DNA of 64,000 nt from Desulfoluna spongiiphila (lineage in GTDB: Bacteria; Desulfobacterota; Desulfobacteria; Desulfobacterales; Desulfolunaceae): assembly GCF_900101345.1 (NCBI RefSeq), contig NZ_FMUX01000007.1:188738-252737 (forward strand). Direction: 5' to 3'. The position numbers and the translations under genes were made by a program. A model generated the notes under the pieces. The model saw only the letters and a list, made by a program, of their open reading frames with translations. It was not told the origin of the DNA and ran no database searches. How positions within the stretch are numbered: the stretch's first letter is position 1; the number at the start of each line of letters is the position of its first letter. Of this stretch, positions 17,692 to 26,257 are shown piece by piece.

Positions 17692-18018
17692 ATGGCCAAC
17701 AGAGTTCCCAACTGCCCCGTAGAACAAGCCCTCGGCCTCATCGGGGGCAAATGGAAAGGCATCATCCTCTACCACCTGATGACGGAAAAAAAACGCTTTG
17801 GTGAGCTGAAAAAGCACATGCCCTCCATCACTCAGCGGATGCTCACCAAACAGCTCCGGGAGCTTGAAAGCGACGGCCTCATCCACCGGGAGGTGTTCAA
17901 GGTGGTGCCCCCCAAGGTGGAGTACAGCCTCACGGACATGGCCGAGCCCGTCAAGCCCATCATCCTGGCCCTCAAGGAGTGGGGGACCACCCTGCCCCAG
18001 GCTTCTGAAAACAGATAA
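17692..18018 (+). CDS. HxlR-family transcriptional regulator
   Basis: 108 residues from the ATG at 17692 (GGAG nine bases upstream). The sequence begins MANRVPNCPVEQALGLIGGK, carries the conserved N-terminal Cys (CPVE), then the winged helix-turn-helix with GGKWKGIILYHL, KRFGELKKHMPSITQRMLTKQL, and the wing REVFKVVPPKVEYSLT. HxlR proteins of this kind often sense aldehydes, quinones or redox state through the conserved Cys. It is divergent from the nitroreductase and probably represses both. Confidence 0.92.
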   Translation: MANRVPNCPVEQALGLIGGKWKGIILYHLMTEKKRFGELKKHMPSITQRMLTKQLRELESDGLIHREVFKVVPPKVEYSLTDMAEPVKPIILALKEWGTTLPQASENR

Positions 18019-18063
18019 GCCTACGTTTTTGCACACGCAGCGGTAAGGCGAGTTCACCATGGA

Positions 18064-18262
18064 TCTCCTTGCCGCCGGAGTTATTCCGGTTAAAGTCAAA
18101 CGAATTCCAAATGCCTGTTATCGTGTTTCCAGAAGAATGAAATAGGCCTCTCCTGCAAAAACGGCTGCCACATGTCACACATCACGCGAATGCCCCGAAA
18201 GCGTGTGTAAAACGACTGCCTCCATGCATTCGCCATAGGGTTTCAAGGTGCCCCCACCTTGC
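18064..18262 (-). repeat. Dispersed element, second subtype, inverted relative to 14043-14238
   Basis: The left end CTTGCCGCCGGAGTTATTCC and the right end CAAGGTGCCCCCACCTTG are the reverse complements of the ends of 14043-14238. It is directly followed by a member of the main subtype, so this 18.0-18.5 kb gap is almost all repeat. Confidence 0.6.
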
Positions 18263-18281
18263 CGCCGGAGGCAGTCCGGTT

Positions 18282-18464
18282 AAAGATGCCTGCGGCGGCC
18301 CTGCCGGGGGCCAAACTTTTGCCAATTTCTATCACCTGGGTTTGAAAAACAGATTCAGTTTAATCTGAATTAATGGCGAATGTGATTTTCCCTGAGGAAC
18401 GAAGGGGAAAGCGCATTCGCAATCTGCTTTCAAGGTGGCACACCTTGCCGCCGGAGGCATCTTT
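18282..18464 (-). repeat. MITE-like dispersed element, copy 2
   Basis: 183 bp from AAAGATGCC to GGCATCTTT, giving terminal inverted repeats. It is the reverse complement of the 182-bp copy at 22942-23123 over most of its length, including the small AAGGTG...CACCTT hairpin. No open frame of note; non-autonomous. Confidence 0.85.
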
Positions 18465-18611
18465 TTGGTTTTTTCTCTGAACCTTATGAGACCCTGGGGT
18501 TCACCGTACTTTAGGACATCACCGGAAAAAGCCCTTCCGAACCATCCAATCCCCGCACACCGCCTGTCGATGACACCTGCCCATCCGACCGGACAGGAGT
18601 GTCCTGCCTTT

Positions 18612-18691
18612 TTATTATCGAATTTCGATAATAAATGATTGACACACAAGGAGACCCTGCGGTACCAATAATTATTGTTTTTCGATAATAA
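18612..18691. promoter_or_regulatory. Paired TTATTATCGAA palindromes upstream of the DUF2975/XRE genes
   Basis: 18612-18634 is a perfect palindrome with 11-base arms and one central base (TTATTATCGAA-T-TTCGATAATAA). A second, half-degenerate copy lies at 18672-18691. Both are followed by ATGATTGA, so a segment of about 60 bases is duplicated. The site suits binding of a dimeric XRE-type repressor such as the one encoded at 19388. Confidence 0.6.
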
Positions 18692-18752
18692 ATGATTGAT
18701 GTATAAGAACGCAATCGCCATTCACCGAGAACGCGACCAAAGGAGACCTGTT

Positions 18753-19295
18753 GTGGACAACCTGTCAAAAATCAAAAAAAACAGTAAGCGGTTTCACATG
18801 CTCATCACCTTTTTCATGGCAGCCATCCCCTTGTACTATCTTCTGTACTGGCTCTTCATCAACCAGCTGCCCAACGAGATCATCAACATCAACACCACGG
18901 CAACGCCACTGATCCCCGAGCATGTGTCCCCGGCCTTACGGGTTGCAGGGCTCCTTTGCAGCCTGCTGCCCCTTTCTGCCCTGACCTACGGCCTGATAAC
19001 CCTCCGAAAGCTTTTCGCCCATTACAACAAAGGGGAGATCTTCTCTTTTACCCACGTCCGCCTGTTCAAAAGCACGGCCAAGGCCCTGGTGCTCTGGGTG
19101 GTCTTTTCCATCCTCTACGAATCGGCCAAGAGCGTGATCTTCACCATCGGCAATCCGCCTGGAGAACGAATGATAAGCGTCGGCTTCAGCTCGCCGGAGC
19201 TCACCACCCTGGTGGTGGCCGGCATCGTCTTTTTTATCGCCTGGGTCATGGATGAAGGCAGGGCCTTGAGCGAAGAGAGCCAATTTACGGTATAA
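18753..19295 (+). CDS. DUF2975 membrane protein
   Basis: 180 residues from a GTG at 18753, placed seven bases after AAAGGAG; an upstream TTG in frame (18696) lacks a ribosome-binding site. There are four hydrophobic segments (about residues 17-40, 68-90, 110-130, 150-172) and the family phrase ITLRKLFAHYNKGEIFSFTHV. DUF2975 genes are usually followed by a short XRE regulator, as here (93 nt later). The biochemical role of the family is unknown. Its place in front of the dehalogenase regulator may be chance or may mark a membrane sensor. Confidence 0.85.
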   Translation: MDNLSKIKKNSKRFHMLITFFMAAIPLYYLLYWLFINQLPNEIININTTATPLIPEHVSPALRVAGLLCSLLPLSALTYGLITLRKLFAHYNKGEIFSFTHVRLFKSTAKALVLWVVFSILYESAKSVIFTIGNPPGERMISVGFSSPELTTLVVAGIVFFIAWVMDEGRALSEESQFTV

Positions 19296-19387
19296 GGGTC
19301 CGGGCACATGACCCGTTGCCGGCCGCCTCAGCGGTGACGCCGGCCCATGCCCATGTTATGTTGACCAGAAAATGAACCGGAGAGATC

Positions 19388-19597
19388 ATGCCCATTATCG
19401 TGAATTTAGACGTGATGCTGGCCAGGCGAAAGATGAAGTCTGTCCAGCTTGCCAAACGCATCGGGATCACCGAGCAGAACCTGTCCATTTTAAAGACAGG
19501 CAAGGCCAAAGCCATTCGCCTGTCCACCCTGGATGCCATCTGCGAGCACCTGTCGTGCCAGCCCGGCGACATCCTGGAATTCAAAGCGTCGGAGTAA
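19388..19597 (+). CDS. Short XRE-family regulator (YozG-like), partner of DUF2975
   Basis: 69 residues, with GGAGAG just before the ATG. It consists only of the helix-turn-helix: MLARRKMKSVQLAKRIGITE, then NLSILKTGKAKAIRLSTLDA and CQPGDILEF. This is the standard stand-alone type that accompanies DUF2975. It probably binds the palindromes at 18612-18691. It ends 12 bases before the sigma-54 activator and may be in the same transcript. Confidence 0.9.
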   Translation: MPIIVNLDVMLARRKMKSVQLAKRIGITEQNLSILKTGKAKAIRLSTLDAICEHLSCQPGDILEFKASE

Positions 19598-19609
19598 CCC
19601 GGAACCACC

Positions 19610-21043
19610 ATGGAATCGCAGTGTATGACCGACAACAGACTGGAAGCACAACGAACCCTCTTCGCCTTTGATCAGGCCCCGGTGGGCATCGTCTGGCACG
19701 ACGCCGACGGCAAGATCATCCGCGTCAACCGATACGCCGCCCGCAAACTGGAGTACGCCCCGGAGGAACTCACGGGGAACTACCTCTACAAATTCGTCGT
19801 CCTGGACACCAGCAAAGAGAAAGGGTCCTATTACGGTGAGGACCCCGGGGCAGGGACCCTTCACAACCTGTTTACCAAGCGCGGAAAGGTGATTCCCGTA
19901 CAGGTCCTGGTCTACGGGGCAGACGAAGACCACGGGGACTTCGGGTGTGCCTTCTTCACGGACCTCTCCGAGACCGTTCGCCTCACTGAAATGCTCCGGG
20001 CCTTTCAGGAGAAGTACCCCTGCCGGGATTCTGAAAAATCCCCGGAGCTCCATGCCGAAAACCCCCGGGAGGTCTTCCGGGATTTCATCGGCAAAAGCCG
20101 GGCCACGGGTGAGCTCTTCCGGCTGATCTGCTGTGTGGCCCCCACCCCCACCACGGTCCTCATCTCCGGAGAGACAGGCACGGGCAAAGAGCTGGTGGCC
20201 CGGAAAATCCATGAGTTGAGCGGACGGTCGGGGAAGAAGCTCGTCAAGGTCAACTGCGCCACCCTGCCCGCACAATTGGTGGAGGGCGAACTCTTCGGCC
20301 ACGAACGCGGGGCCTTTACCGGGGCCCATTCGCGAAAACCCGGTCGATTCGAACTGGCGGACGGGGGGACAATTTTTTTAGACGAGATCGGTGAGATGTC
20401 CCTGGAGATCCAGGCCAAGCTCCTGCGCGTGCTCCAGGAAGGTGAGTTCGAACGGCTGGGGGGGACCGACACCCTGAAAGTGGACGTGCGGATCATCGCC
20501 GCAACCAACCGGGACCTCCCGGACCTGGTGCGCCGGGGCACCTTCCGCTCGGACCTCTACTTTCGGCTCAGCATCTTTCCCATCCCCACCCCGCCCCTGC
20601 GGGAGCGCAAAGAGGACATCCCCCTTCTTGCCCGATTTTTCACCCGGAATTTCTGCACCACCCTCAACCGCAAGGCCAAGACCGTGCCCAAAGGGTTCAC
20701 CGATATTCTCGAAACCTACCACTGGCCGGGCAACGTCCGGGAGCTTCAGAACGTGGTGGAGCGCGCCTGCATCCTCAGCACCGATGACAGCCTGGACCCG
20801 GCGTGCATCTCCTTTTCGTCCATCCCCATGACAGACGCCCCGGCAGCCCCGGACTCCTTTGAAGAGAACGAGCGCCGGTACATCGCCTCGGTGCTTGCCG
20901 CCACCGGCGGCAAAGTGTTCGGGCCGGACGGGGCCGCTGCCGTCATGAAGCTCAACCCCCGGACCCTGACGTCCAAGATCAAGAAGCTGGGCCTGTCCAG
21001 ATCGGCCTCCCCGGCCGGGGACGAGCCCCCTGAATCCAGATGA
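19610..21043 (+). CDS. Sigma-54-dependent activator with PAS sensor, upstream of rdhA
   Basis: 477 residues. The N-terminal PAS domain ([20 protein letters not shown]...) spans residues 18-130. The AAA+ core has Walker A GETGTGKE, the sigma-54 loop GAFTGA ([15 protein letters not shown]), Walker [13 protein letters not shown] and the arginine finger region [14 protein letters not shown] short Fis-type HTH is at the C-terminus ([20 protein letters not shown]). There is no receiver domain, so a ligand or redox signal must act through the PAS. Directly upstream of rdhA on the same strand, with a -24/-12-like site in between, it is the obvious dehalogenase regulator. Confidence 0.93.
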   Translation: MESQCMTDNRLEAQRTLFAFDQAPVGIVWHDADGKIIRVNRYAARKLEYAPEELTGNYLYKFVVLDTSKEKGSYYGEDPGAGTLHNLFTKRGKVIPVQVLVYGADEDHGDFGCAFFTDLSETVRLTEMLRAFQEKYPCRDSEKSPELHAENPREVFRDFIGKSRATGELFRLICCVAPTPTTVLISGETGTGKELVARKIHELSGRSGKKLVKVNCATLPAQLVEGELFGHERGAFTGAHSRKPGRFELADGGTIFLDEIGEMSLEIQAKLLRVLQEGEFERLGGTDTLKVDVRIIAATNRDLPDLVRRGTFRSDLYFRLSIFPIPTPPLRERKEDIPLLARFFTRNFCTTLNRKAKTVPKGFTDILETYHWPGNVRELQNVVERACILSTDDSLDPACISFSSIPMTDAPAAPDSFEENERRYIASVLAATGGKVFGPDGAAAVMKLNPRTLTSKIKKLGLSRSASPAGDEPPESR

Positions 21044-21172
21044 AATGACATCCCGGGGATGACATTTCATCCCCGGCGCTCCTTCAGCCCGTTGATCCCC
21101 GCCGCGCCGGTTTCCGCAGTGCCCCCATGATTTCCATACGATACGGTCTCCGTTCCCCTGTGCCCGGCAACC

Positions 21173-21203
21173 CGGCACGCTTTGTGCTCAGTTATGGGCA
21201 CAA
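21173..21203 (+). promoter_or_regulatory. Candidate sigma-54 promoter and overlapping TTGTGC-N10-GCACAA inverted repeat before rdhA
   Basis: CGGCAC-N5-GTGCT at 21173-21188 keeps the GG-N10-GC spacing of a -24/-12 promoter, with one mismatch in each half. A perfect inverted repeat TTGTGC...GCACAA (21182-21187 / 21198-21203) overlaps the -12 half. It could be an operator, or could mean the promoter match is fortuitous. The rdhA start is about 140 bases downstream. Confidence 0.45.
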
Positions 21204-21326
21204 CGCAGCGACCCAGGCAACCATGGGCCGCGCACACAAGCCAGAGATAAAATCGCCCGGACAACTGCGACGCCGTCACACGCCGACACCACTGTCAGGG
21301 CCCGATCAACTGCCTTAGGAGGATCA

Positions 21327-22616
21327 ATGGATTCAGGAGAAGGATCAAAGAAAGAGGTCGATCTGAAACGAAGAAATTTTGTCAAGCTCGGCGCCGCGTC
21401 CGCCGTGGCCGGGGGGGCCCTCATGGCCGGCCTGCCGGCCCAGGCCGCGGACAAAGCGACAAAAGGAGCAACAAACATAAAAGAGCTGCCGGACCTGCCC
21501 GTCACCATTGACGAAACGGTCTACAAACGGTTTCACCAGAAAAACACCGCCTTCTGCCAGGCCATCTCAGGGGATTTTCCCCAAGGACGCCAGGCCCTGG
21601 GCCTGTTGGGCAGCACCTCGCCCGAGCTGGGGCAGCGCGTCCTGGACAAGGCCATCTCCGATGCGGGGTGGTACATCGACTCCCTCATCGCAGACGGCGC
21701 CTCCACGGCGAGCCCGGACACCGTGGCCTACGCCCGGGACAATGAGGTATCCCCGGACCGCTACGATTTTGCATCCCCCGACGAGGCCTCCCTCTACATC
21801 AAGAAAGCGGCCCGTTTCCTGGGCGCCGACCTGGTGGGGATCACCCCCTACGACGAGCGCTGGACCTACGCCTCTTTTTACAACCCCCAGAAGCAGAAAA
21901 ACCTGCCGCCGGACCTGCCCTTTACCCCCAAATCGGTCATCGTCATGGCCTTTGAGATGGACTACGGGGCCATGACCACGGCCCCGTCCGGGGTCTCCGG
22001 CGGCGCCGTGGGCAAGGGATACTCCCAGATGGCCATCACCGGCGCATCCCTGCGCAGGTTCATCACGAACATCGGCTACAAAGCCTTTGCCGCCGGAAAC
22101 GACGTGGCCTTGAGCGTCCCCTACGGCATGGCCGCAGGGCTGGGGGAAGCGGCCCGAAACGGCATCCTCGTCACCTACGAGTACGGCCCCCGCGTGCGCA
22201 TCGGCAAGGTGTTCACCGAGCTGGACCTGGCCCATGACAAGCCGGTGAGCTTCGGGGTCCGCCACTTCTGCGAGACTTGCATGCGCTGTGCCGACGCCTG
22301 CCCGGGAAACGCCATCTCCACGGAGAAGGAGCCCTCCTTTGCCGTTCACAATGAGTGCAACAACCCGGGGGTGGCCAAGTGGGCCATCGACGCGAAAAAA
22401 TGCCTTCTGGCCTGGGGAAAAACCAAAAGCGACTGCGCCACCTGCATCACCAGCTGCCCCTACAACAAGCCGGACTTCTGGCACCATCGCCTGGTGGACA
22501 AAATCAACCACCTCATGCCCGGCCCGGCCCACTCCATGATGCGGGAGATGGACAAGCTCTTCGGCTACGGCAACTCCTTTGACAAAAAAGCCGTCAGCAA
22601 TTTCTGGAAATCATAA
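21327..22616 (+). CDS. rdhA: Reductive dehalogenase catalytic subunit
   Basis: 429 residues; the ATG at 21327 follows TAGGAGGATCA. It has a twin-arginine signal (RRNFVK at residues 15-20, then a hydrophobic stretch to LPAQA), so it is exported folded. The central part is the corrinoid-binding nitroreductase-like fold (for example TNIGYKAFAAGNDVALSVPY). Two [4Fe-4S] clusters are near the C-terminus: C315, C318, C321, C325 (CETCMRCADACP) and C370, C373, C377 with C359 (CATCITSCP). By family it removes halogen from organohalides as the terminal step of organohalide respiration at the outer face of the inner membrane, anchored by RdhB. The halogenated substrate cannot be read from sequence. It leads the operon rdhABC. 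Confidence 0.96.
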   Translation: MDSGEGSKKEVDLKRRNFVKLGAASAVAGGALMAGLPAQAADKATKGATNIKELPDLPVTIDETVYKRFHQKNTAFCQAISGDFPQGRQALGLLGSTSPELGQRVLDKAISDAGWYIDSLIADGASTASPDTVAYARDNEVSPDRYDFASPDEASLYIKKAARFLGADLVGITPYDERWTYASFYNPQKQKNLPPDLPFTPKSVIVMAFEMDYGAMTTAPSGVSGGAVGKGYSQMAITGASLRRFITNIGYKAFAAGNDVALSVPYGMAAGLGEAARNGILVTYEYGPRVRIGKVFTELDLAHDKPVSFGVRHFCETCMRCADACPGNAISTEKEPSFAVHNECNNPGVAKWAIDAKKCLLAWGKTKSDCATCITSCPYNKPDFWHHRLVDKINHLMPGPAHSMMREMDKLFGYGNSFDKKAVSNFWKS

Positions 22617-22637
22617 TCACCACAAGGAGACACACAG

Positions 22638-22934
22638 ATGGGTGTATTCAGCGGTATTGAAACCCTCTTTTTTATCCTCGGGGCCTTAACCACCCTGGGC
22701 ATCCAGGGCATCGTTTACCTTAAGAAGGTTCGCGGCGCAGGAAACCAGAGCCTCGTCCTGTCCGGAATTTCGCTCTTTCTCTTCCTCTTTGCCCTGGCCT
22801 GGTCGGTGAGCTCTGTTCTGGAAAATGAGCACCAGGCCGCCAACATGGGCCTCCTCTTCTTCGGCCTGCCCGCCGTCCTCCTTGCGGGAATGGCCTGGAA
22901 GAAGCTGCCGCCCGCCGGTAAAAAGACGACATAA
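22638..22934 (+). CDS. rdhB: Reductive dehalogenase membrane anchor
   Basis: 98 residues, three predicted membrane helices (about 8-26, 38-58, 68-86), the size and topology of RdhB proteins. It starts 21 bases after the rdhA stop with AAGGAGA upstream. Sequence is poorly conserved in this family, so the call rests on topology and position directly after rdhA. Confidence 0.92.
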   Translation: MGVFSGIETLFFILGALTTLGIQGIVYLKKVRGAGNQSLVLSGISLFLFLFALAWSVSSVLENEHQAANMGLLFFGLPAVLLAGMAWKKLPPAGKKTT

Positions 22935-22941
22935 AAAACAA

Positions 22942-23123
22942 AAAGATGCCCCCGGCGGCAAGGTGTGCCACCTTGAAAGCAGGTTGCCAATGCGCTTTCC
23001 CCTTCGTTTCTCAGGGAAAATCACATTCGCCTTTGATTTTGATTGGCCTGAATCTGTTTTTAAAACCTGTTTATCAAACGTTGCAAAAGTTTGGCCCCCG
23101 GCAGGGTCGCCGAAGGCATCTTT
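22942..23123 (+). repeat. MITE-like dispersed element, copy 3, inside the rdh operon
   Basis: 182 bp from AAAGATGCC to GGCATCTTT with inverted ends, almost the same length as the inverted copy at 18282-18464. It begins seven bases after the rdhB stop and, with a further 109 bases of unassigned sequence (a 23140-23200 hairpin around GGCCCCGGTTCTTCGGGCC), pushes rdhC 298 bases away. Confidence 0.85.
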
Positions 23124-23232
23124 AACCTGGCTGCCTTGAAAGCATATTGCCCTTGCGCTTTGGCCCCGGTTCTTCGGGCCAAAGTGCAAGGGCCTTCGAC
23201 TCGGGTTTCGCCCGACATAAAGACAAACACGT

Positions 23233-24408
23233 ATGAACCTAAAAAAAACACTCACGATCCTTGGCGTCCTTGCATTGGCAGGGGCCCTGGCCTACGGCCG
23301 GGTGAGCCGGGAAAACAAGACGATCCAGTACCTGAGCGATCATTTCGCCCCTGCTGCCGTGGAAAAAACAGGTTCCTCCCCTGAGGCGTACCGGGTGGTG
23401 GATGGCGGCGAGACGCAATACCTCATCTACCCGGGTAGGACCACGGGCTGGGGCGGGCCCATGACCGTGGCCCCGGTGTTGACGCCTAAGCTTGTCCTGA
23501 AAGAGGTCCTGGTCCCGGAACACCGGGAGACGCCCCTGTTTTTCGAGTACCTCCTTGCCAACGGGTTCTTTGAACAGTTTGCAGGAAAGACGCCCCGTGA
23601 TGCCCTCTGCGTCGGGAAAACCATCGACGCGGTGAGCGGTGCCACGATCTCGTCCAAGGCCATCACCCGTGCCGTGGACTCCGGTATGGCCCTTGCCGCC
23701 GAAGATGTCCTGGGCGTCAAGCGCCCCGCCCCGGATATCCGCTGGCGCGCAGGCAAAGAGGAGCTCCTCCTGCTGGCCCTGTTTGCCGCCGCCCTGGCCT
23801 GTACGCGGTTCAAACTCACCAGGGCAAAGATGCCCTTGCTGATCCTGGGTTTCCTCTTTCTGGGGCTGATGATGAACCGACCGGTCTCCGTCTCCAACAT
23901 CGCGGCGCTCTTTATGGGCCACGCCCCCTTCATCGGGGACGACCTCTTCTGGTGGCTGCTGGTGCCGGGGAGCCTTGCCCTTGTCGCCCTTTCGGGAAAA
24001 AACATCTACTGCACCCGGCTCTGCCCCTTCGGCGCCCTGCAGGAGCTTATCGCCCGCACAGGAGGGCTCCGGGTATCGGTGCCCAAAAAAATCCAGGCAG
24101 TCCTCCGGGCCGGGGCCCTGGGCCTCACCTGGCTGGCCCTGATGGTGGCCTTTGCCACGGGCAATGCCGCCCACGCGGCCATCGAGCCCTTTGCCACCCT
24201 CTTCGGCCTCAAGGGAACCACCGTGCAGTGGTACCTGGTCTCCCTGGCCCTGGGGGGGTCGTTTTTCATTCCCCGGTTCTGGTGCAGGTTCTTCTGCCCG
24301 GCAGGGGTCTGTTTCCGGAAAGCGGCAGGGCTCCGAAGGAGTGTCACCAAAGGCATCACCATCCAACCCCACATGGGAAAGGCACGCCATGAAACGCCCA
24401 CAGATTAA
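23233..24408 (+). CDS. rdhC: RdhC/NosR-like membrane flavoprotein of the dehalogenase operon
   Basis: 391 residues. There is an N-terminal hydrophobic signal/anchor, then a periplasmic FMN-binding domain with the flavin-transferase acceptor motif in DAVSGATISSKAITRAV (Thr as covalent FMN site). Five or so membrane helices follow, carrying two CxxxCP motifs (YCTRLCPFG and WCRFFCPAG). This is the standard RdhC / NosR-NqrC architecture, and RdhC has been proposed to pass electrons from quinol to RdhA. The start at 23233 has no good ribosome site because of the repeat upstream. The C-terminal tail lacks the extra ferredoxin domain of NosR. Confidence 0.93.
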   Translation: MNLKKTLTILGVLALAGALAYGRVSRENKTIQYLSDHFAPAAVEKTGSSPEAYRVVDGGETQYLIYPGRTTGWGGPMTVAPVLTPKLVLKEVLVPEHRETPLFFEYLLANGFFEQFAGKTPRDALCVGKTIDAVSGATISSKAITRAVDSGMALAAEDVLGVKRPAPDIRWRAGKEELLLLALFAAALACTRFKLTRAKMPLLILGFLFLGLMMNRPVSVSNIAALFMGHAPFIGDDLFWWLLVPGSLALVALSGKNIYCTRLCPFGALQELIARTGGLRVSVPKKIQAVLRAGALGLTWLALMVAFATGNAAHAAIEPFATLFGLKGTTVQWYLVSLALGGSFFIPRFWCRFFCPAGVCFRKAAGLRRSVTKGITIQPHMGKARHETPTD

Positions 24409-24481
24409 AGAGATCGCCATCCTCACCGGCGCCCTTCTCATCCACGGGATCCTCCTTGTGAGCCTGCTCACGAACGTGTAA
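24389..24481 (+). CDS. Tiny single-helix membrane protein overlapping the end of rdhC
   Basis: 30 residues, ATG at 24389 with GGGAAAGG upstream, overlapping the last 20 bases of rdhC. The sequence is a basic N-terminus then one hydrophobic helix (IAILTGALLIHGILLVSLLT). The size, overlap and ribosome site suggest a real coupled gene, perhaps a helper subunit of RdhC. No known family recognised. Confidence 0.6.
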   Translation: MKRPQIKEIAILTGALLIHGILLVSLLTNV

Positions 24482-24699
24482 AAAACCGAAAAAAGCAAGA
24501 CATGTCCGGTTGCCTCAAACACAACCGCCTCTCGTTCCGGCCCGGTGGAATAGAAGAGAGGTGGTGGCAACCGGAGGCCCGCCTTTTCTCCATTCTTTTG
24601 TCCCCTCTGTGCCACGGGCCCCCAACTTTCCTGTCCAGCCCCCTTATCTTCCAGACAATCAGCTATTCCCTTACTACATTTCTCTATAAAATCAGCACA

Positions 24700-24723
24700 A
24701 AGCCTTCCCCTGGGGGAAGGCTT
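24700..24723. terminator. Hairpin downstream of the rdh operon
   Basis: Perfect 11-bp stem AAGCCTTCCCC / GGGGAAGGCTT with a two-base loop. There is no T-run after it, so it may be a weak terminator or RNA stabiliser for rdhABC mRNA. Confidence 0.5.
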
Positions 24724-25460
24724 AAGCAACAGACAGGCCCATACCGTGCGTAATGGCCCGATTACACGAACCATACAAGCATCGTCATTGAAAACTGGTT
24801 GAAAATACACACGCTGAGAAGTGTATGTGAACAGTCGGGACATTCCAGATCAATTCAGTACATATCCGGACTAAAGGCACCGTGGTTGCCGCAGCGCCCC
24901 GGAGGACGGGGGGGTGCACATCCCGCCCCCTCTGCAGTCTCTCGCAAGCCGTTCTTTTTTCGGCCTTTTCCCTGTTCTGCCGCTTGATTTTTCAGCCGAT
25001 CTATGCAACGATCTTCGCGACCCACAACACGCCTTATTTACAACGATAAATACCCACAACTCACCTAAAGGAAACACCGTAGTTTCCGCCCACGGAGCAT
25101 GAAGGCCCTGTTTTTCGTCATATCGCCGTCATTGGCCGCCGGTATGCAGCCTGTACGCGTCACATCGTCCGAGACCCAACCCTTTTCGCAGCCCTTTTCG
25201 CAGACATGCTGAGATCCGAAGACGGCCCATGACCATGCATGGGCTTGGCCGGAAAAACTGAAATGAACCACGCCGGAGCCAGCTTTCGTTTTGCACCACC
25301 CGGGCAACCGCAGGTGGTATGCATCATCCCCAAAGCGGCCAATGCGTGCACCTGTCCGGTTGCCATTTTCCGAGCCTCCCGCCCTTTCCAACCGGCCCGA
25401 TCCCGGGTTCCTGCCTGAAAAACCGCGGGACGGGCCACATCGAGATAAGGAGATCAAGCC
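24724..25460. other. Intergenic region before the amide-hydrolase cluster
   Basis: About 740 bases with no gene I can support. A short frame of 37 codons starts at the ATG in GGAGCATGAAGG near 25098, but its family and reality are unknown. A GCCCATG...CATGGGC hairpin is at 25226-25245. The promoter of the cluster starting at 25461 should be here. Confidence 0.35.
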
Positions 25461-26198
25461 ATGCCCTCATCACCCCTGTCACGAAATCTTGCGAAATATG
25501 CCGGAAGGCTCAAGTTCTGTGGCGTCGTCAACCCCGACAGCAAGTTTCACCTGCTCAAGGAAGCCGCCCCGGAAGACCATGTGATCGCCCCCAACTATGT
25601 CTTTGTGGAGGGGATCGGTAACGTCCCCCAGTATGCGCCCACGGTCTTCGGCCAATCCGCCGCCTACGACCCGCCCCATGACTGCGAAGGCTACTTCATG
25701 TCCGCGAAATACCAGCCCAACAACAACTGCTATGCCTACGGCTGCGTCATCGCCAGCAACTCCTTTCCCCAGCCGGGGCGTCTCAACGGCTACAGCCTAC
25801 CAAGCAATTTTACGGGCTCGGATGTGGCACACGGGGCCGAGTTGGACGGTTTGTCCATGGTGGGAAAAACTCTGGATGCGGTCTACTCCCATGCGAAAAA
25901 GGGCGCCCCGGGTCACTACGTGGCCCTGCTCATCTCCGATGCCGACCCCGACATCGGATGGACCGGCGACTACCACTGGGTCCGTTGCGACGACCTGACC
26001 ACCTCCATGTGGTCCCAGAAAGACGGCTCCGATCAGGTCACGGACTTTGATTTCGCAGGCAACCCCATCACCGACCCTGCCACGGCCAACTGGACCGTAA
26101 ACCAGGGCCCCACCAAGACAGACGTTCAAGAAATGGTGGTGAGCTACGATTTCTACACCTACATGTTCGTGCCCCGCGAAGGCGTGAATATCATCTGA
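25461..26198 (+). CDS. Putative papain-like cysteine hydrolase, NCY/HW family (unknown function)
   Basis: 245 residues, no signal peptide. The blocks NNNCYAYGCVIASNSFPQPG, GHYVALLISD, DYHWVRCDDLTTSMWSQKDG and FDFAGNPITDP recall a family I know from other bacteria by its NCY, HW(Y/V)R and WSxKxG motifs. The order Cys (in NCY), then His (in YHW), then Asp/Asn fits a papain/NlpC-like fold, with Cys as nucleophile; that catalytic reading is inference. The ATG is at 25461 with AAGGAG upstream. It is the first of four consecutive genes whose products all look like C-N bond hydrolases. Confidence 0.6.
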   Translation: MPSSPLSRNLAKYAGRLKFCGVVNPDSKFHLLKEAAPEDHVIAPNYVFVEGIGNVPQYAPTVFGQSAAYDPPHDCEGYFMSAKYQPNNNCYAYGCVIASNSFPQPGRLNGYSLPSNFTGSDVAHGAELDGLSMVGKTLDAVYSHAKKGAPGHYVALLISDADPDIGWTGDYHWVRCDDLTTSMWSQKDGSDQVTDFDFAGNPITDPATANWTVNQGPTKTDVQEMVVSYDFYTYMFVPREGVNII

Positions 26199-26257
26199 CC
26201 CGCAGGATTTGTTTTAACCACAAAAACGACGTTCCCAACCCAAGGAGAACCCCTTCC

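Noticed and set aside
18435..18638. Small ORF repeated in several intergenic gaps (sequence like AHLAAGGIF or PPAARCATLKA)
   Set aside because: It is the translation of the MITE-like element, seen in different frames and lengths in each copy, so not a conserved gene.
23239..24843. 534-codon minus-strand open frame opposite rdhC
   Set aside because: No ribosome site or family; the plus strand encodes clear RdhC motifs.
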